A stretch of 64,000 bases of DNA from Zhongshania antarctica (GCF_014202945.1 NZ_JACHHW010000001.1:372001-436000), one strand, 5' to 3'; shown: positions 17,963-27,030, numbered from the stretch's first letter. Translations and numbers: made by a program. The notes: a model not told the origin generated them from the letters alone.

Positions 17963-18850
17963 TCACAATACACTTGCCAACGCTGTCTCTAAATATTCAT
18001 ATTTAAATTTAAAACCCAGTTGTTCAAGCTTAACGGGCCGCACCTGCTTGCCAGCCAGTATCAACTCCCGCCCCATCTCGCCCATTAAAACGTTTATGAC
18101 AAAGGACGGCATCGGCAAGATGGTGGGCCGCTTTAAACATTTCCCCAAAGTGGTAGTGAAATCCTTGTTCGTCACCGGATTCGGCGCGGTACAATTGACC
18201 GGGCCCTGAATGTGGCTATTGGCTATGCAGTGGTCAATGATCCCGATGAGGTCTTGCAAATGTATCCACGGCATCCACTGCACTCCAGAGCCAATTCGTC
18301 CGCCAAAGCCCAAGCTAAAGGGCGGTATCATCTTTTGCAATGCCCCACCCTTGCCACCTAAAACAATACCGATGCGCAGCAAGCACGTGCGAATACCGAG
18401 AGCCTCGGCCGCTAGAGCGCTGGCCTCCCATTGGGCACAAAGGCGGCTGGCGAAACTGTCATCACCACCACAGCTTTCATCTATCACCTCGTCGGTGAGG
18501 CCAGTGCCGTAATAGCCTATGGCGGAAGCACTTATAAATACGGCGGGCCTTGTCTTGGCATGGGTTAAATAGGTGATAATTTCGTCTGTCACCGCTACCC
18601 GGCTGTCTACAAGCTTTTGCTTTTGTGAGTCTGACCATCGTTTATCCGCAATCGGCTCGCCAGCAAGATTGATGACGACATCAAAGCTGACATCCGGGCT
18701 AATCTCGCTCAGGTGCTCAACGCCCGTCATATTGTCGTTAATCAGTTCTGGGCGGCGAGTTTTAATGACAATGTAATGACCTTGCTGGCGTAGATGAGCA
18801 CATAATGCGCTGCCAATAAAGCCGGTACCGCCAGTAATAAGAAAATTCAT
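17963..18850 (-). CDS. TIGR01777-type NAD-dependent epimerase/dehydratase, YfcH-like
   Basis: This extended SDR-fold protein of about 295 residues starts MNFLITGGTGFIGSALCAHL, with the Rossmann GGTGFIG motif. Further family marks are INLAGEPIADKRWS, SASAIGYYG with the catalytic Tyr region, and a C-terminal GKQVRPVKLEQLGF typical of DUF1731. The function of this widespread family is unknown. The frame extends 16 codons upstream, but the ATG at 18850 has AAGGT ahead and opens directly with the nucleotide-binding strand. It is convergent with the LysR gene. Confidence 0.9.
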   Translation of the reverse strand: MNFLITGGTGFIGSALCAHLRQQGHYIVIKTRRPELINDNMTGVEHLSEISPDVSFDVVINLAGEPIADKRWSDSQKQKLVDSRVAVTDEIITYLTHAKTRPAVFISASAIGYYGTGLTDEVIDESCGGDDSFASRLCAQWEASALAAEALGIRTCLLRIGIVLGGKGGALQKMIPPFSLGFGGRIGSGVQWMPWIHLQDLIGIIDHCIANSHIQGPVNCTAPNPVTNKDFTTTLGKCLKRPTILPMPSFVINVLMGEMGRELILAGKQVRPVKLEQLGFKFKYEYLETALASVL

Positions 18851-19137
18851 AGACAAGACCTTGGCTGTGTATTTGACGCTATATTTAGCATACGCCATTC
18901 ATCAGCAAATAGATTAGGTCATTTTCCGGGAGAGCGCGTGCCAATAACGGCTTTCGTGCGTGGCAGCTGGTCAATGAGTTAAGCACCTATTGGCGATCAA
19001 GTACCAACATAGAAATCACATCTTAAAGTGCAGGAACATGAACGCGAAAACCCAAGCGTAGCACTCACGCTTTGCGAGGCACGCTTAGTACACTCCCCCC
19101 AGAGCAAAACTTGCCGTGGAGGGAGGGATAGCGCCTC

Positions 19138-20409
19138 TTAAGCCTTATCCAGCGCCTGGCTAACGTCAGCAATAATATCGTCGATGTGTTCAATACCCAC
19201 TGAAATTCGAATCAAATCAGTACTGACACCCGCAGAAGCAAGTTCCTTTTCATTCAACTGTCTGTGGGTTGTCGAGGCCGGGTGACACGCCAGCGACTTT
19301 GCGTCGCCAATATTCACTAGGCGTAAAATCATCTGTAGCGAATCAATAAACCGCGTGCAGGCTTCAATTCCCCCCGTAACACCAAAACTTAAAATACCAG
19401 AGGCTTTGCCGTTAGTGATTTTCTGACAGCTTGCGTAATAAGGGCTATCGGGCAACGCAGCATAATTAACCCACTCAACCTTCTCATGTTGTTGCAGGAA
19501 TACGGCAAGCTTCTCAGCATTTTCGCAATGACGTTCCATACGCAGACCCAATGTTTCTAAGCCCTGTAAAAGCTGAAAGGCATTCATTGGTGAGAGTGCT
19601 GCGCCAGTATTCCGCAGGGGCACAACACGACAGCGTCCTATATAGGCAGCTGCGCCCAAGGCTTCGGTGTATACAACACCGTGATAAGACGGGTCGGGTT
19701 CGTTTAAAATCGGAAAACGCTTTTTATTTGCCACCCAGTCAAACTTACCCGAATCAACTATCGCGCCGCCGATCGAGGTGCCGTGGCCGCCGATGTATTT
19801 GGTGAGTGAGTGCACCACAATATCTGCCCCCAACTCAAATGGTCGGCATAAATAAGGGGTAGCAACGGTGTTATCAACAATCAATGGCACGCCATGTTTA
19901 TGCGCTATTTCAGCTAGACGAACAATATCAACAACATTGCCCGCTGGGTTACCTATAGATTCGCAAAAAATGGCCTTGGTCTTGTCGTCAATGGCATTTT
20001 CGAAGCCCGCATAATCGTCGTGCGAGATCATTCTCGCCTCAACACCCTGACGCGGCAATGAGTGTGCAAAGAAGTTGTAAGTGCCGCCGTACAATTGGCT
20101 GGTACTCACAATATTATCGCCAACTTCACATATGCACTGAATCGCGTAAGTGATCGCCGCCATACCCGAGGCAACACAAAGCGCACCAACGCCGCCTTCC
20201 ATTGCCGCGATACGCTGCTCCAACACGTCCGTTGTGGGGTTCATAATACGGGTGTAAATATTACCCGGCACTTTGAGGTCAAATAAATCGGCACCGTGCT
20301 GGGTGTCATCAAAGGTATAAGAGGTTGTTTGGTAAATTGGCACGGCTGCGGCTTTTGTTGTTGCTTCCGACGTGTAACCTTGGTGCAGGGCGATTGATTC
20401 TAGTTTCAT
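19138..20409 (-). CDS. metY: O-acetylhomoserine sulfhydrylase/aminocarboxypropyltransferase
   Basis: This 423-residue PLP enzyme forms homocysteine from O-acetylhomoserine and sulfide, giving a direct-sulfhydrylation route to methionine. SLTKYIGGHGTSIGG supplies the PLP lysine, Lys204. The motifs YTRIMNPTTDVLEQRIAAMEGG and YGGTYNFF are typical of MetY rather than MetB or MetC, as is the length. A strong AAGGAG lies before the ATG. A sigma70-like promoter lies at 20459-20486. The gene appears monocistronic. Confidence 0.92.
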   Translation of the reverse strand: MKLESIALHQGYTSEATTKAAAVPIYQTTSYTFDDTQHGADLFDLKVPGNIYTRIMNPTTDVLEQRIAAMEGGVGALCVASGMAAITYAIQCICEVGDNIVSTSQLYGGTYNFFAHSLPRQGVEARMISHDDYAGFENAIDDKTKAIFCESIGNPAGNVVDIVRLAEIAHKHGVPLIVDNTVATPYLCRPFELGADIVVHSLTKYIGGHGTSIGGAIVDSGKFDWVANKKRFPILNEPDPSYHGVVYTEALGAAAYIGRCRVVPLRNTGAALSPMNAFQLLQGLETLGLRMERHCENAEKLAVFLQQHEKVEWVNYAALPDSPYYASCQKITNGKASGILSFGVTGGIEACTRFIDSLQMILRLVNIGDAKSLACHPASTTHRQLNEKELASAGVSTDLIRISVGIEHIDDIIADVSQALDKA

Positions 20410-20458
20410 ATTATTTCTCTCCTTAGGAATAACTTTTATTAAATGACAAAAGTACTGC

Positions 20459-20486
20459 AGTATAGCGATTGTTTAATCATGGTCAG
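20459..20486 (-). promoter_or_regulatory. Candidate promoter of metY
   Basis: Read on the minus strand, CTGACC, a 16-bp spacer and TATACT lie 50-77 bp before the metY ATG. The -10 is close to consensus. No riboswitch fits in the short leader that follows. Confidence 0.5.
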
Positions 20487-20530
20487 ATTTTGTCCCTGGC
20501 ATTGCTAAGTAATACAAAATTCGCCCGCGA

Positions 20531-20989
20531 CTATACCTTTGGCGTCTTGTTCAGCACCATAAACACACCCAAAGCCATTAATACTAGGCCGACGCCTCGT
20601 TGAGCACCGAACGCATATTTTTGAACACCGAGAAGACCAAAGTGATCGATAATAGTCATTGCGATGAGCTGCCCAAGCAACACAAAGGAAATCGCATTAG
20701 ATACGCCAAAGCGCGGTGCAACCCACGTTATACTCAAAATATAGAATACGACAAAAAAGCCACCAAAATACAAGTACCGGGGAGTATCTGTACCAAACAA
20801 ATTGGCCGGTAGGCCTACAGTTGCAAGCAGGTAGGCTGTTGCTAAGATCAAGCCTATAAAAAACAGTATGGCTGCCGCGTGGGCTGGGCTCTGTAGCCTT
20901 TCGCCCAGACCACCGTTGAGCGCAGCCATAACGGGAATACCCAATCCAGCGACCAGCATTACTGATGAATAAATCAGGGTGTTACTCAT
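20531..20989 (-). CDS. DMT-superfamily membrane protein of the YdcZ/DUF606 family
   Basis: This 152-residue, very hydrophobic protein has about five membrane helices. The opening PVMAALNGGLGERLQSPAHAA matches the conserved first half of DUF606 proteins, which are half-size relatives of drug/metabolite transporters and often act as pairs. The substrate is unknown. It lies downstream of the unknown membrane protein ending at 21067 and 121 bp before metY on the same strand. Confidence 0.8.
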   Translation of the reverse strand: MSNTLIYSSVMLVAGLGIPVMAALNGGLGERLQSPAHAAAILFFIGLILATAYLLATVGLPANLFGTDTPRYLYFGGFFVVFYILSITWVAPRFGVSNAISFVLLGQLIAMTIIDHFGLLGVQKYAFGAQRGVGLVLMALGVFMVLNKTPKV

Positions 20990-21066
20990 ATATTTACCGC
21001 AGTAGATAATATTTCATACTAAATTCCCAGCCCCTAGGCCGAACTTACTTTAAGCATATTTCACGA

Positions 21067-21510
21067 CTAGATAAGCGCCACTATCACACCGTAAAACAGA
21101 ACAAGAAAACCAAGCACTTCTGCTGCGATAAGCATCCACATGTGTACCGAAATAAGTTTTGACGATATGCTAGCTTTACCAACGTGAAAAGGTGGCTTTA
21201 GTTGATTATCAGTATCTTGCAAAAGCCCATGGATAAAGTAAGTAAATATAGCGCTGGCAAAATAAAGCAAAACCGCGCTTACCGCGACGGTCTCTACCAT
21301 GCTAGGCAGCTGACTTATTTCAACAAATTTAGCAAGTAAGATAGCGGCAAACGCATACAGCAATGACGAGCGATGACATATATCGACATAGGGATGCGCT
21401 TGGCCATTTTCAGAAGCCATAATTTGCTGGTATTTCCAGATACCGGACAACAAACCAACAAGGAAAAATACCCCCGCAGAGATCACTGCCACGCTTTCTG
21501 CTGTTTCCAT
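21067..21510 (-). CDS. Integral membrane protein of unknown function
   Basis: I do not recognise this protein of about 147 residues. It shows four hydrophobic stretches: near residues 5-23, 45-65, 70-92 and 122-146. Between the first two is the polar segment IWKYQQIMASENGQAHPYVD, with a histidine and several aromatics. The frame is open to a TTG at 21576. ATG 21510 is preferred because GAGAG precedes it and the first helix follows cleanly. Four-helix proteins of this size often carry haem or quinone or act in small-molecule export, but nothing here proves that. Confidence 0.6.
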   Translation of the reverse strand: METAESVAVISAGVFFLVGLLSGIWKYQQIMASENGQAHPYVDICHRSSLLYAFAAILLAKFVEISQLPSMVETVAVSAVLLYFASAIFTYFIHGLLQDTDNQLKPPFHVGKASISSKLISVHMWMLIAAEVLGFLVLFYGVIVALI

Positions 21511-21814
21511 GAATTTTACTCTCGACATCATTGCTAAAGACAAAAAAACGACTACACACATTATGTGGCAAAGCACAATTTAAACTAAATTCAGCAACGA
21601 TTACTGCCATTAATAGCTGCGCGGTACTGTAACAGATCTTGTTATTTAACGGTAAAAAGCAGCTGCAACTTTGCAGTTTTTAAAATTCGCAAAAACCCAC
21701 AACGTTCTGGTTTGGTAACTAGTAATGATGCGTAACACAATATCTTTGAGAGCAGCATATTGCTGGCCCTAAGTTAGCCATCCTTGGCTAGGCCATGTAC
21801 TTTGAATGCGGGAT
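21511..21814. other. 304-bp intergenic region with two small hairpins
   Basis: No gene is visible. It holds a 6-bp hairpin at 21775-21790 (TAGCCA-TCCT-TGGCTA) 25 bp after the acyl-CoA dehydrogenase stop, and a second at 21663-21676 (CTGCAA/TTGCAG) flanked by A and T runs. The rest shows nothing recognisable. Confidence 0.5.
21663..21681. terminator. Possible bidirectional terminator
   Basis: CTGCAACTTTGCAG forms a short stem. It is followed on the plus strand by TTTTT at 21677-21681. On the minus strand, CTGC and TTTTT follow. The stem is short, so efficiency is doubtful. It would end transcripts from the acyl-CoA dehydrogenase/GST operon. Confidence 0.4.
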
Positions 21815-22972
21815 TTATTTCTTGCGGCTAGGTAATATCCCCATGGTCTTACAAATAATACTGAGCATCACTTCGTCGGCGCCACCACCGATTGAGGTGA
21901 GCCGGCTATCTCGGTAGGCACGGGCAACGGGGTTGTCCCACATATAGCCCATGCCGCCCCAGTACTGCATGCAGCTGTCGCTGACTTCGCGCAGCAAGCG
22001 ACCAACCTTTAGTTTGGCCATAGATGCTTTGCGGGTAACATCTTCGCCGTCGATATAGCCTTCTACGGCGTTGTAGACTAAGGCGCGCAGGGCTTCAACT
22101 TCGGTTTGTAGCTCCGCCATGCGGAAGTGCACTACTTGATTGTCGAGTACTGACTGACCGAAGATCTGGCGATCGCGAGTATATTCAATGGTTTTGTTTA
22201 TGCAGTCTTCCATGCCCTTTAAGCCACCAGCCGCGGCAAATAAACGCTCTTCTTGAAATTGCAGCATTTGATAGATAAAGCCGTGCCCCTCTTCACCAAT
22301 CAGGTTTTTTTGTGGCACTCGCACATCGTCAAAGAAAACTTGAGCGGTATCTGAAGACCGCATACCCAGCTTATTCAGGCGTTCAGAAAATGACACACCG
22401 GGGGTATTGGTGGGCACAATAATCAGCGATTTATTGAGGTGCGGTTTATCGTCACTAGTATTGGCAAGCAAGCACAAATAGTCGGCTTGGGTGGAGTTGG
22501 TAATCCACATTTTAGTACCGTTAATAACGTAATCATCACCGTCTTTTTTGGCCGTAGTTTTAATTGCCGCTACATCGGAACCGGCGTGGGGCTCACTCAC
22601 AGCAATAGAAAATACCGCATCACCAGCAATAGCGGGAACTAAAAACTCACGGCGCAGTTCGTCGCTGCCAAAGCGCGCCAAGGCGGGTGTTGCCATATCG
22701 GTTTGCACACCAATGCCCATCGACACACCGCCGCTGGCGATGCGGCCCAGCTCCTCGGAGAACACGATTTGGTAGCTGTAATCTAAGCCCATGCCGCCAT
22801 ACTCGACGGGTTTAGCTATGCCCAGTAAGCCGAGATTTCCCATTTTTTTAAACAATTCATGGGCCGGAAAAATACCTTCGGCCTCCCACTGATCTGCATA
22901 GGGGTTAATTTCGGTATCAATAAAGCGGGCGATGGTTTCGCGTATGGCATTGTGTTCTTCGGTAAATTTCAT
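21815..22972 (-). CDS. Acyl-CoA dehydrogenase
   Basis: This 385-residue FAD enzyme oxidises an acyl-CoA to the 2-enoyl-CoA. The signature AVSEPHAGSDVAAI and flavin loop MWITNSTQ are present. The probable base is the helix-G glutamate in LQFQEERLFAAAGG, since the C-terminal motif reads SIGGGADEVML and lacks the YEG-type glutamate. That arrangement resembles long-chain and isovaleryl-type enzymes. It is the last gene of a minus-strand run led by an AraC regulator, with a GST gene and a second acyl-CoA dehydrogenase between. The substrate is unknown. Confidence 0.9.
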   Translation of the reverse strand: MKFTEEHNAIRETIARFIDTEINPYADQWEAEGIFPAHELFKKMGNLGLLGIAKPVEYGGMGLDYSYQIVFSEELGRIASGGVSMGIGVQTDMATPALARFGSDELRREFLVPAIAGDAVFSIAVSEPHAGSDVAAIKTTAKKDGDDYVINGTKMWITNSTQADYLCLLANTSDDKPHLNKSLIIVPTNTPGVSFSERLNKLGMRSSDTAQVFFDDVRVPQKNLIGEEGHGFIYQMLQFQEERLFAAAGGLKGMEDCINKTIEYTRDRQIFGQSVLDNQVVHFRMAELQTEVEALRALVYNAVEGYIDGEDVTRKASMAKLKVGRLLREVSDSCMQYWGGMGYMWDNPVARAYRDSRLTSIGGGADEVMLSIICKTMGILPSRKK

Positions 22973-23003
22973 GATGACTCCATATTATTTATATTTGCAG
23001 CGC

Positions 23004-23705
23004 TTAGCCGAATAAATTGGGTACATTCGCAAACGGATACGGTGTTGGCGAAAACAAGGACGTCTCTTTGCCAATGGCCTCAGTTTTTTGAAAAGCGGCT
23101 CTCGCCGTCATACGTTGAAAATAATCTAGCACTTGAGGTTCATAAAACTGCGACAGACCTAAACCATCACCGAGGTATAAGGCATAGGCCACGGCAATAT
23201 CGGCCACCGTAAAGCGCTCAGCGCAGAGAAACTCCCGCCCTGCTATATGGTTATTCAAGCGTTTGAGCCGCGCTAAAAACCATTTGTAATAATCCTCTAC
23301 CACTTGGGGCTGACGGCGTTCCGGCGGCTCTAATTGCGAATAGCGCAAAACCAAGGTTTGCGGAAAGGTGAGCGTGGCATCGCTGTGAAACAGCCAATTA
23401 AGGTAGTCGCCGTATTCCGGGTGGTCTACTTTCAAGCCAAAGTCATAACGCTGGTAGCGCTCTACCAAATACAGACCAATCGCCGAGGACTCCGTCATGT
23501 GGGTATCGCCATCGACAAAATACGGGACCGTGCCCAGTGCATTGACGTCGAGGTAGTCGCGCTGAAACATCCGCGGCGGGAACGGCAGCACTTCTAGCTC
23601 ATGCTCAATTCCCATTTCCTCTAGCGCCCATAGTGCGCGAAGGGACCGTGAGGTGTAGCAATGCCATAATTTTGGTTTAGTTTTAGGGCTCAATATTGCT
23701 GCCAT
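23004..23705 (-). CDS. Glutathione S-transferase family protein
   Basis: The 233-residue protein has a thioredoxin-like N-terminal domain (HCYTSRSLRALWALEEMG, then DGDTHMTESSAIGLYL, which binds the gamma-glutamyl part of glutathione) and an all-helical C-terminal domain with FTVADIAVAYALYLG. It sits between two acyl-CoA dehydrogenase genes, separated by 11 bp from the upstream one and 31 bp from the downstream one, so it is surely co-transcribed. In catabolic operons such GSTs serve as isomerases, dehalogenases or ring-opening helpers; which applies here is unknown. Confidence 0.9.
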   Translation of the reverse strand: MAAILSPKTKPKLWHCYTSRSLRALWALEEMGIEHELEVLPFPPRMFQRDYLDVNALGTVPYFVDGDTHMTESSAIGLYLVERYQRYDFGLKVDHPEYGDYLNWLFHSDATLTFPQTLVLRYSQLEPPERRQPQVVEDYYKWFLARLKRLNNHIAGREFLCAERFTVADIAVAYALYLGDGLGLSQFYEPQVLDYFQRMTARAAFQKTEAIGKETSLFSPTPYPFANVPNLFG

Positions 23706-23716
23706 GATTGGTGTCC

Positions 23717-24892
23717 TTAAAGCTTATATTGGCGCGCGGCAAGATCGCGCATAATTTCTTCGGAGCCGCCACCAATGGCGTTAACCCGCACTTCACGATA
23801 AAAGCGCTCTACGCGATTGCCCCGCAAATAACTGGCGCCACCAAGTATCTGACTCGCCTCCCGCGCGCAGTACTCCATGGTTTCGCTGGCTTGAACTTTG
23901 GCCATAGCTAAATCGCCAGGGTCGCAGCGGCCCTCAATGGCGGCCTGAGTGAGGTATTGCAAGTAGGCTTGAGTGGCATTGATTTTTTGCTTCATGCTCG
24001 CGATCTTGTGGCGAATCACTTGGTGGTCGGCCAAACGTTTACCAAAGGTTTTACGCTGCTGCGCCCACTCTACGGCGTCTTCTAAACAGGCGCGCGCAGC
24101 CGCTTCCATGGTCACCGCCAAACTTAAGCGCTCTGGATTGAAATTGGTCATAATAACCCAAAAGCCCTGGCCCTCTTCGCCCAGTAAATTCTCGGCAGGT
24201 ACTCGCACATTATCAAAATAAATGGTGCCGGTGTCGGCGCACCACCAACCCTGTTTTCGATTTAGCGGCGTTCTTGCCACTCCCGGTAAGTCGGTTGGGA
24301 TTAATAACATCGACACACCTCGGCCACCCTCCCCGCCAGTGCGCACCGCAGTAGACACCCAGTCGGCGCCCATCACCCCAGAGATAAAGGTTTTACTGCC
24401 ATTAACAATATAGTGGTCGCCGTCACGAACAGCCGTAGTGGTGATACTGGCCACATCTGAGCCACCAGACGGCTCAGTGATACCCAGCGATATACGCTTT
24501 TCTCCGGCCAGAACCGGCGGCGCGACCATTTGCTTTAATGCCTCACTGCCGTAATTCATTACTGGCGGCAGGCCAATACCGTGAATAAGTAAATTACTGA
24601 TAAGCCCACCCGCAGAACCGGCGCGGGTAAATTCTTCATTTGTGATGTTGACGTGCCATTGGTCAATACCCTCTGAAATACCACCATAGACTTCAGGGTA
24701 ACCCAGTTGCAACACACCAATGTCGGCAGCTTTTTGCCAGAGGCTGTCGGGCACTTTGCCCGCCTCTTCCCAGTCATCAAGAAATGGTACGACTTCCTTT
24801 TCTAACCATTTGCGCAGCTGAGTACGCCACTCTTCATGTTCGGGGCGTAAATAGGGGTTATACAGACGCGCGCTATCAAAATTTAATGACAT
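23717..24892 (-). CDS. Acyl-CoA dehydrogenase
   Basis: This FAD-dependent acyl-CoA dehydrogenase of about 391 residues carries GITEPSGGSDVASI and NGSKTFISG in the middle domain. The likely base is the helix-G glutamate in FNPERLSLA. The C-terminal motif NAIGGGSEEIMRDLAARQ resembles its neighbour at 21815, although the two are clearly diverged. The frame opens at a GTG at 24901, and ATG 24892 is preferred with GTGAG upstream. It is the first structural gene after the AraC regulator. Two such enzymes in one operon could form a heteromer or act on successive intermediates. Confidence 0.9.
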   Translation of the reverse strand: MSLNFDSARLYNPYLRPEHEEWRTQLRKWLEKEVVPFLDDWEEAGKVPDSLWQKAADIGVLQLGYPEVYGGISEGIDQWHVNITNEEFTRAGSAGGLISNLLIHGIGLPPVMNYGSEALKQMVAPPVLAGEKRISLGITEPSGGSDVASITTTAVRDGDHYIVNGSKTFISGVMGADWVSTAVRTGGEGGRGVSMLLIPTDLPGVARTPLNRKQGWWCADTGTIYFDNVRVPAENLLGEEGQGFWVIMTNFNPERLSLAVTMEAAARACLEDAVEWAQQRKTFGKRLADHQVIRHKIASMKQKINATQAYLQYLTQAAIEGRCDPGDLAMAKVQASETMEYCAREASQILGGASYLRGNRVERFYREVRVNAIGGGSEEIMRDLAARQYKL

Positions 24893-25012
24893 TGTGTTCA
24901 CTCACTTTAGCTTGTTATTTAAAACGCCAAGTTAGTCTAGCGGCTCTGCAGAATTAGGCTTGGGCAAAGGTGCCAGCAGAGTCGGGAATGAGTGCCAATG
25001 AGAGGCGCGAGG

Positions 25013-26050
25013 CTATTTTTTGCGATAATCTCGCGGCGACTGGCCGTGCCAGCTACGAAATGCGCCAGAGAAGGAGCTCTGATCCATATAGCCCAATAAA
25101 AAGGCGATATCAGTGATACTCAGGCGCTCATCACTAAGGTATTGAATCGCAAGCTCGGCGCGCAATTCCTGTAATACCTGTAAGAACTGGGTGCCCTGCT
25201 CAGCTAAGCGGCGCTGTAAGGTACGCCGCGAGATATTAAGAGCTTCAGCTGCCTTGTCGATGTTCATATCGCCACTGGGCAGCAAACGCAGCAGCGTTTT
25301 GCGCACGGCAACAATAAAGTCATTGCTGTCGCTATTGTCTTCAAACAAATAGCGAATCGGCTGAGCCAGGGCTTGAACCCAATTTGCATCCAATTTTATC
25401 AGGGCATAATCAAGACAGGCCCGATCTAAATACACGCAACTGGTTGGCTGATCAAAGCGTAAACAGTCACCAAACTGCTGTTTTAACAAATTCAGGTCGG
25501 CGGGCTCGGCGTAGCTGAAATGCGCAGCCCGTATCGGTATTGGCCGCACGCACACGGAATTCACAATCGCCGCCGCAACCGACAGGGATGAATCACTCAG
25601 GTAGCGCTGAATGGCGCTCTCTGGCGCCAAAGGCTGCCAATCTAAACGAATAAATTCGCCCTCTCTGCGTACCTTAACCTCACCAATATCGCCCACAATT
25701 CGCAAGACACTGGGCATGACATTGAGGTATTCACGAAAGGTTGTACAGGCGGAACAGGCGTAGAGCTGGAGGTTCAAGCGGTTGACGTAGTCGATGCGAC
25801 CAATATATAGACCAATATCTGGGCTTGCGACTTTCTGGGCTACCAGTTCATAAAGACGGAAAAGATCGCCCACAGGGTAACGACGATCGCTGTCTTCTAG
25901 CTCACTTAGGGTGACGCCCATCTCACTGAACAATGCCGTAATATCAGCGCCCAAAGCTTCCGCCGCCTGAAACAAGGCTTTAAAGGCCGAGCTATTTACT
26001 GCTCGCTCCGACGCTGCTGGCAAATCTGACACTGGCATTATTATGGACAC
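25013..26050 (-). CDS. AraC-family transcriptional regulator
   Basis: The 345-residue protein has an N-terminal effector domain of the OruR/Arabinose-binding type (about 20-210, with GLYIGRIDYVNRLNLQLYACS) and a C-terminal double helix-turn-helix: IDKAAEALNISRRTLQRRLAEQG, then ITDIAFLLGYMDQSSFSGAF with the AraC signature. Regulators of this layout often activate adjacent catabolic genes. It precedes the dehydrogenase/GST operon on the same strand by about 120 bp and is the likely activator. Confidence 0.92.
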   Translation of the reverse strand: MSIIMPVSDLPAASERAVNSSAFKALFQAAEALGADITALFSEMGVTLSELEDSDRRYPVGDLFRLYELVAQKVASPDIGLYIGRIDYVNRLNLQLYACSACTTFREYLNVMPSVLRIVGDIGEVKVRREGEFIRLDWQPLAPESAIQRYLSDSSLSVAAAIVNSVCVRPIPIRAAHFSYAEPADLNLLKQQFGDCLRFDQPTSCVYLDRACLDYALIKLDANWVQALAQPIRYLFEDNSDSNDFIVAVRKTLLRLLPSGDMNIDKAAEALNISRRTLQRRLAEQGTQFLQVLQELRAELAIQYLSDERLSITDIAFLLGYMDQSSFSGAFRSWHGQSPRDYRKK

Positions 26051-26172
26051 TGCACAAAAATCTAAGTGTATGCGAGGCGCTCGCTACTGGGTAGCCTTAA
26101 TTCTGCTCCTTCGCAAACCTGGCCGCTAAGCGCAGACTTCGCCGTAAACATAGACCTGAACAGACACTCGGC

Positions 26173-26178
26173 TATAAT
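26173..26178 (+). promoter_or_regulatory. Candidate -10 element of the outer-membrane protein gene
   Basis: A consensus TATAAT lies 43 bp before the TTG start at 26221, in the divergent region shared with the AraC gene. The -35 is weak (TAGACC at 26151-26156 with a 16-bp spacer), suggesting that an activator may be required. Confidence 0.4.
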
Positions 26179-26220
26179 GTTTGTCTTGCTAAAATTCGCA
26201 CTGTTTACTCTGGAGGCTCC

Positions 26221-26967
26221 TTGCGCTGTTCATCACAAACCAACACTCATCGCTCGCTATCGCCGGTCATAAAAGCGCTTAGCGTAGCTCTAATCATGCT
26301 TGCTGCGACCGGTAATTTACAGGCAGAAGTCAGCGTATCGACGCACATCTCCACTATTGGGCCAGGCATTGAATTGGGCTATAAACTTAGCCCAGCTTTT
26401 GGTGTGCGGGCTGGCTGGCAGCAATTTGCGACTGACTTTGACTTTAAGCCAGAGGACGAAAACGGTGTGCCTGGCGATGAATTAACGTATGAAGGCGATT
26501 TAGACCTGAAAAATGGCAGCCTTATGGCGGATTGGTACCCATACCAAGGTCGGTTTCGACTCACTGCGGGTTTATTACTCAATAATAGTGGCACCAAGCT
26601 CACCACCAATTGTAAAACCAACACCGCTGGCACAGTGCCTGTCGCGAATAGCTGCGAGGTTGGCGGCAGCAGCGTATCCGGCAGTGATATTGGAGAGGTC
26701 GACATTACCATCGACTTTGAGGAGAGGATTGCGCCTTATATCGGCTTAGGCTGGGCATTTCAGCAAGGTAAGAGCTGGTTTATTAGTGCCGACTTGGGCG
26801 TGGCATTTTTAGGCAAGGCTAACGCCGACATACAGACCACCGGCTCGTGTAATAACACTGAATCCTGCCGTTCCCAGCTTGACGACGAGGAGCGGGAGAT
26901 TGAGGAGGACATGGAGTCTCTGAAGTTCTTCCCAGTTGCCAAACTGGGCTTTGGCTATCGTTTTTAA
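26221..26967 (+). CDS. Outer-membrane beta-barrel protein of unknown function
   Basis: This 248-residue protein has an N-terminal signal peptide (ALSVALIMLAATG, cleavage near LQA-EV) and alternating beta-strands ending in the aromatic barrel terminus KLGFGYRF. STIGPGIELGYKLSPAFGVRAGW resembles small OmpW/OmpA-like barrels. The start is a TTG backed by an unusually strong TGGAGG at 26211-26216; no ATG precedes the signal peptide. Four cysteines in two loops could form disulfides, and a strongly acidic loop (DDEEREIEEDMES) precedes the last strand. Function is unknown. Transport of a hydrophobic compound is possible given the catabolic neighbours. Confidence 0.75.
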   Translation: MRCSSQTNTHRSLSPVIKALSVALIMLAATGNLQAEVSVSTHISTIGPGIELGYKLSPAFGVRAGWQQFATDFDFKPEDENGVPGDELTYEGDLDLKNGSLMADWYPYQGRFRLTAGLLLNNSGTKLTTNCKTNTAGTVPVANSCEVGGSSVSGSDIGEVDITIDFEERIAPYIGLGWAFQQGKSWFISADLGVAFLGKANADIQTTGSCNNTESCRSQLDDEEREIEEDMESLKFFPVAKLGFGYRF

Positions 26968-27030
26968 CGCACTCAACTAGCCGAAAGGCGACATAAATAA
27001 AGAGTTGAGCGCGACAGAGGGAGGCCGAGC

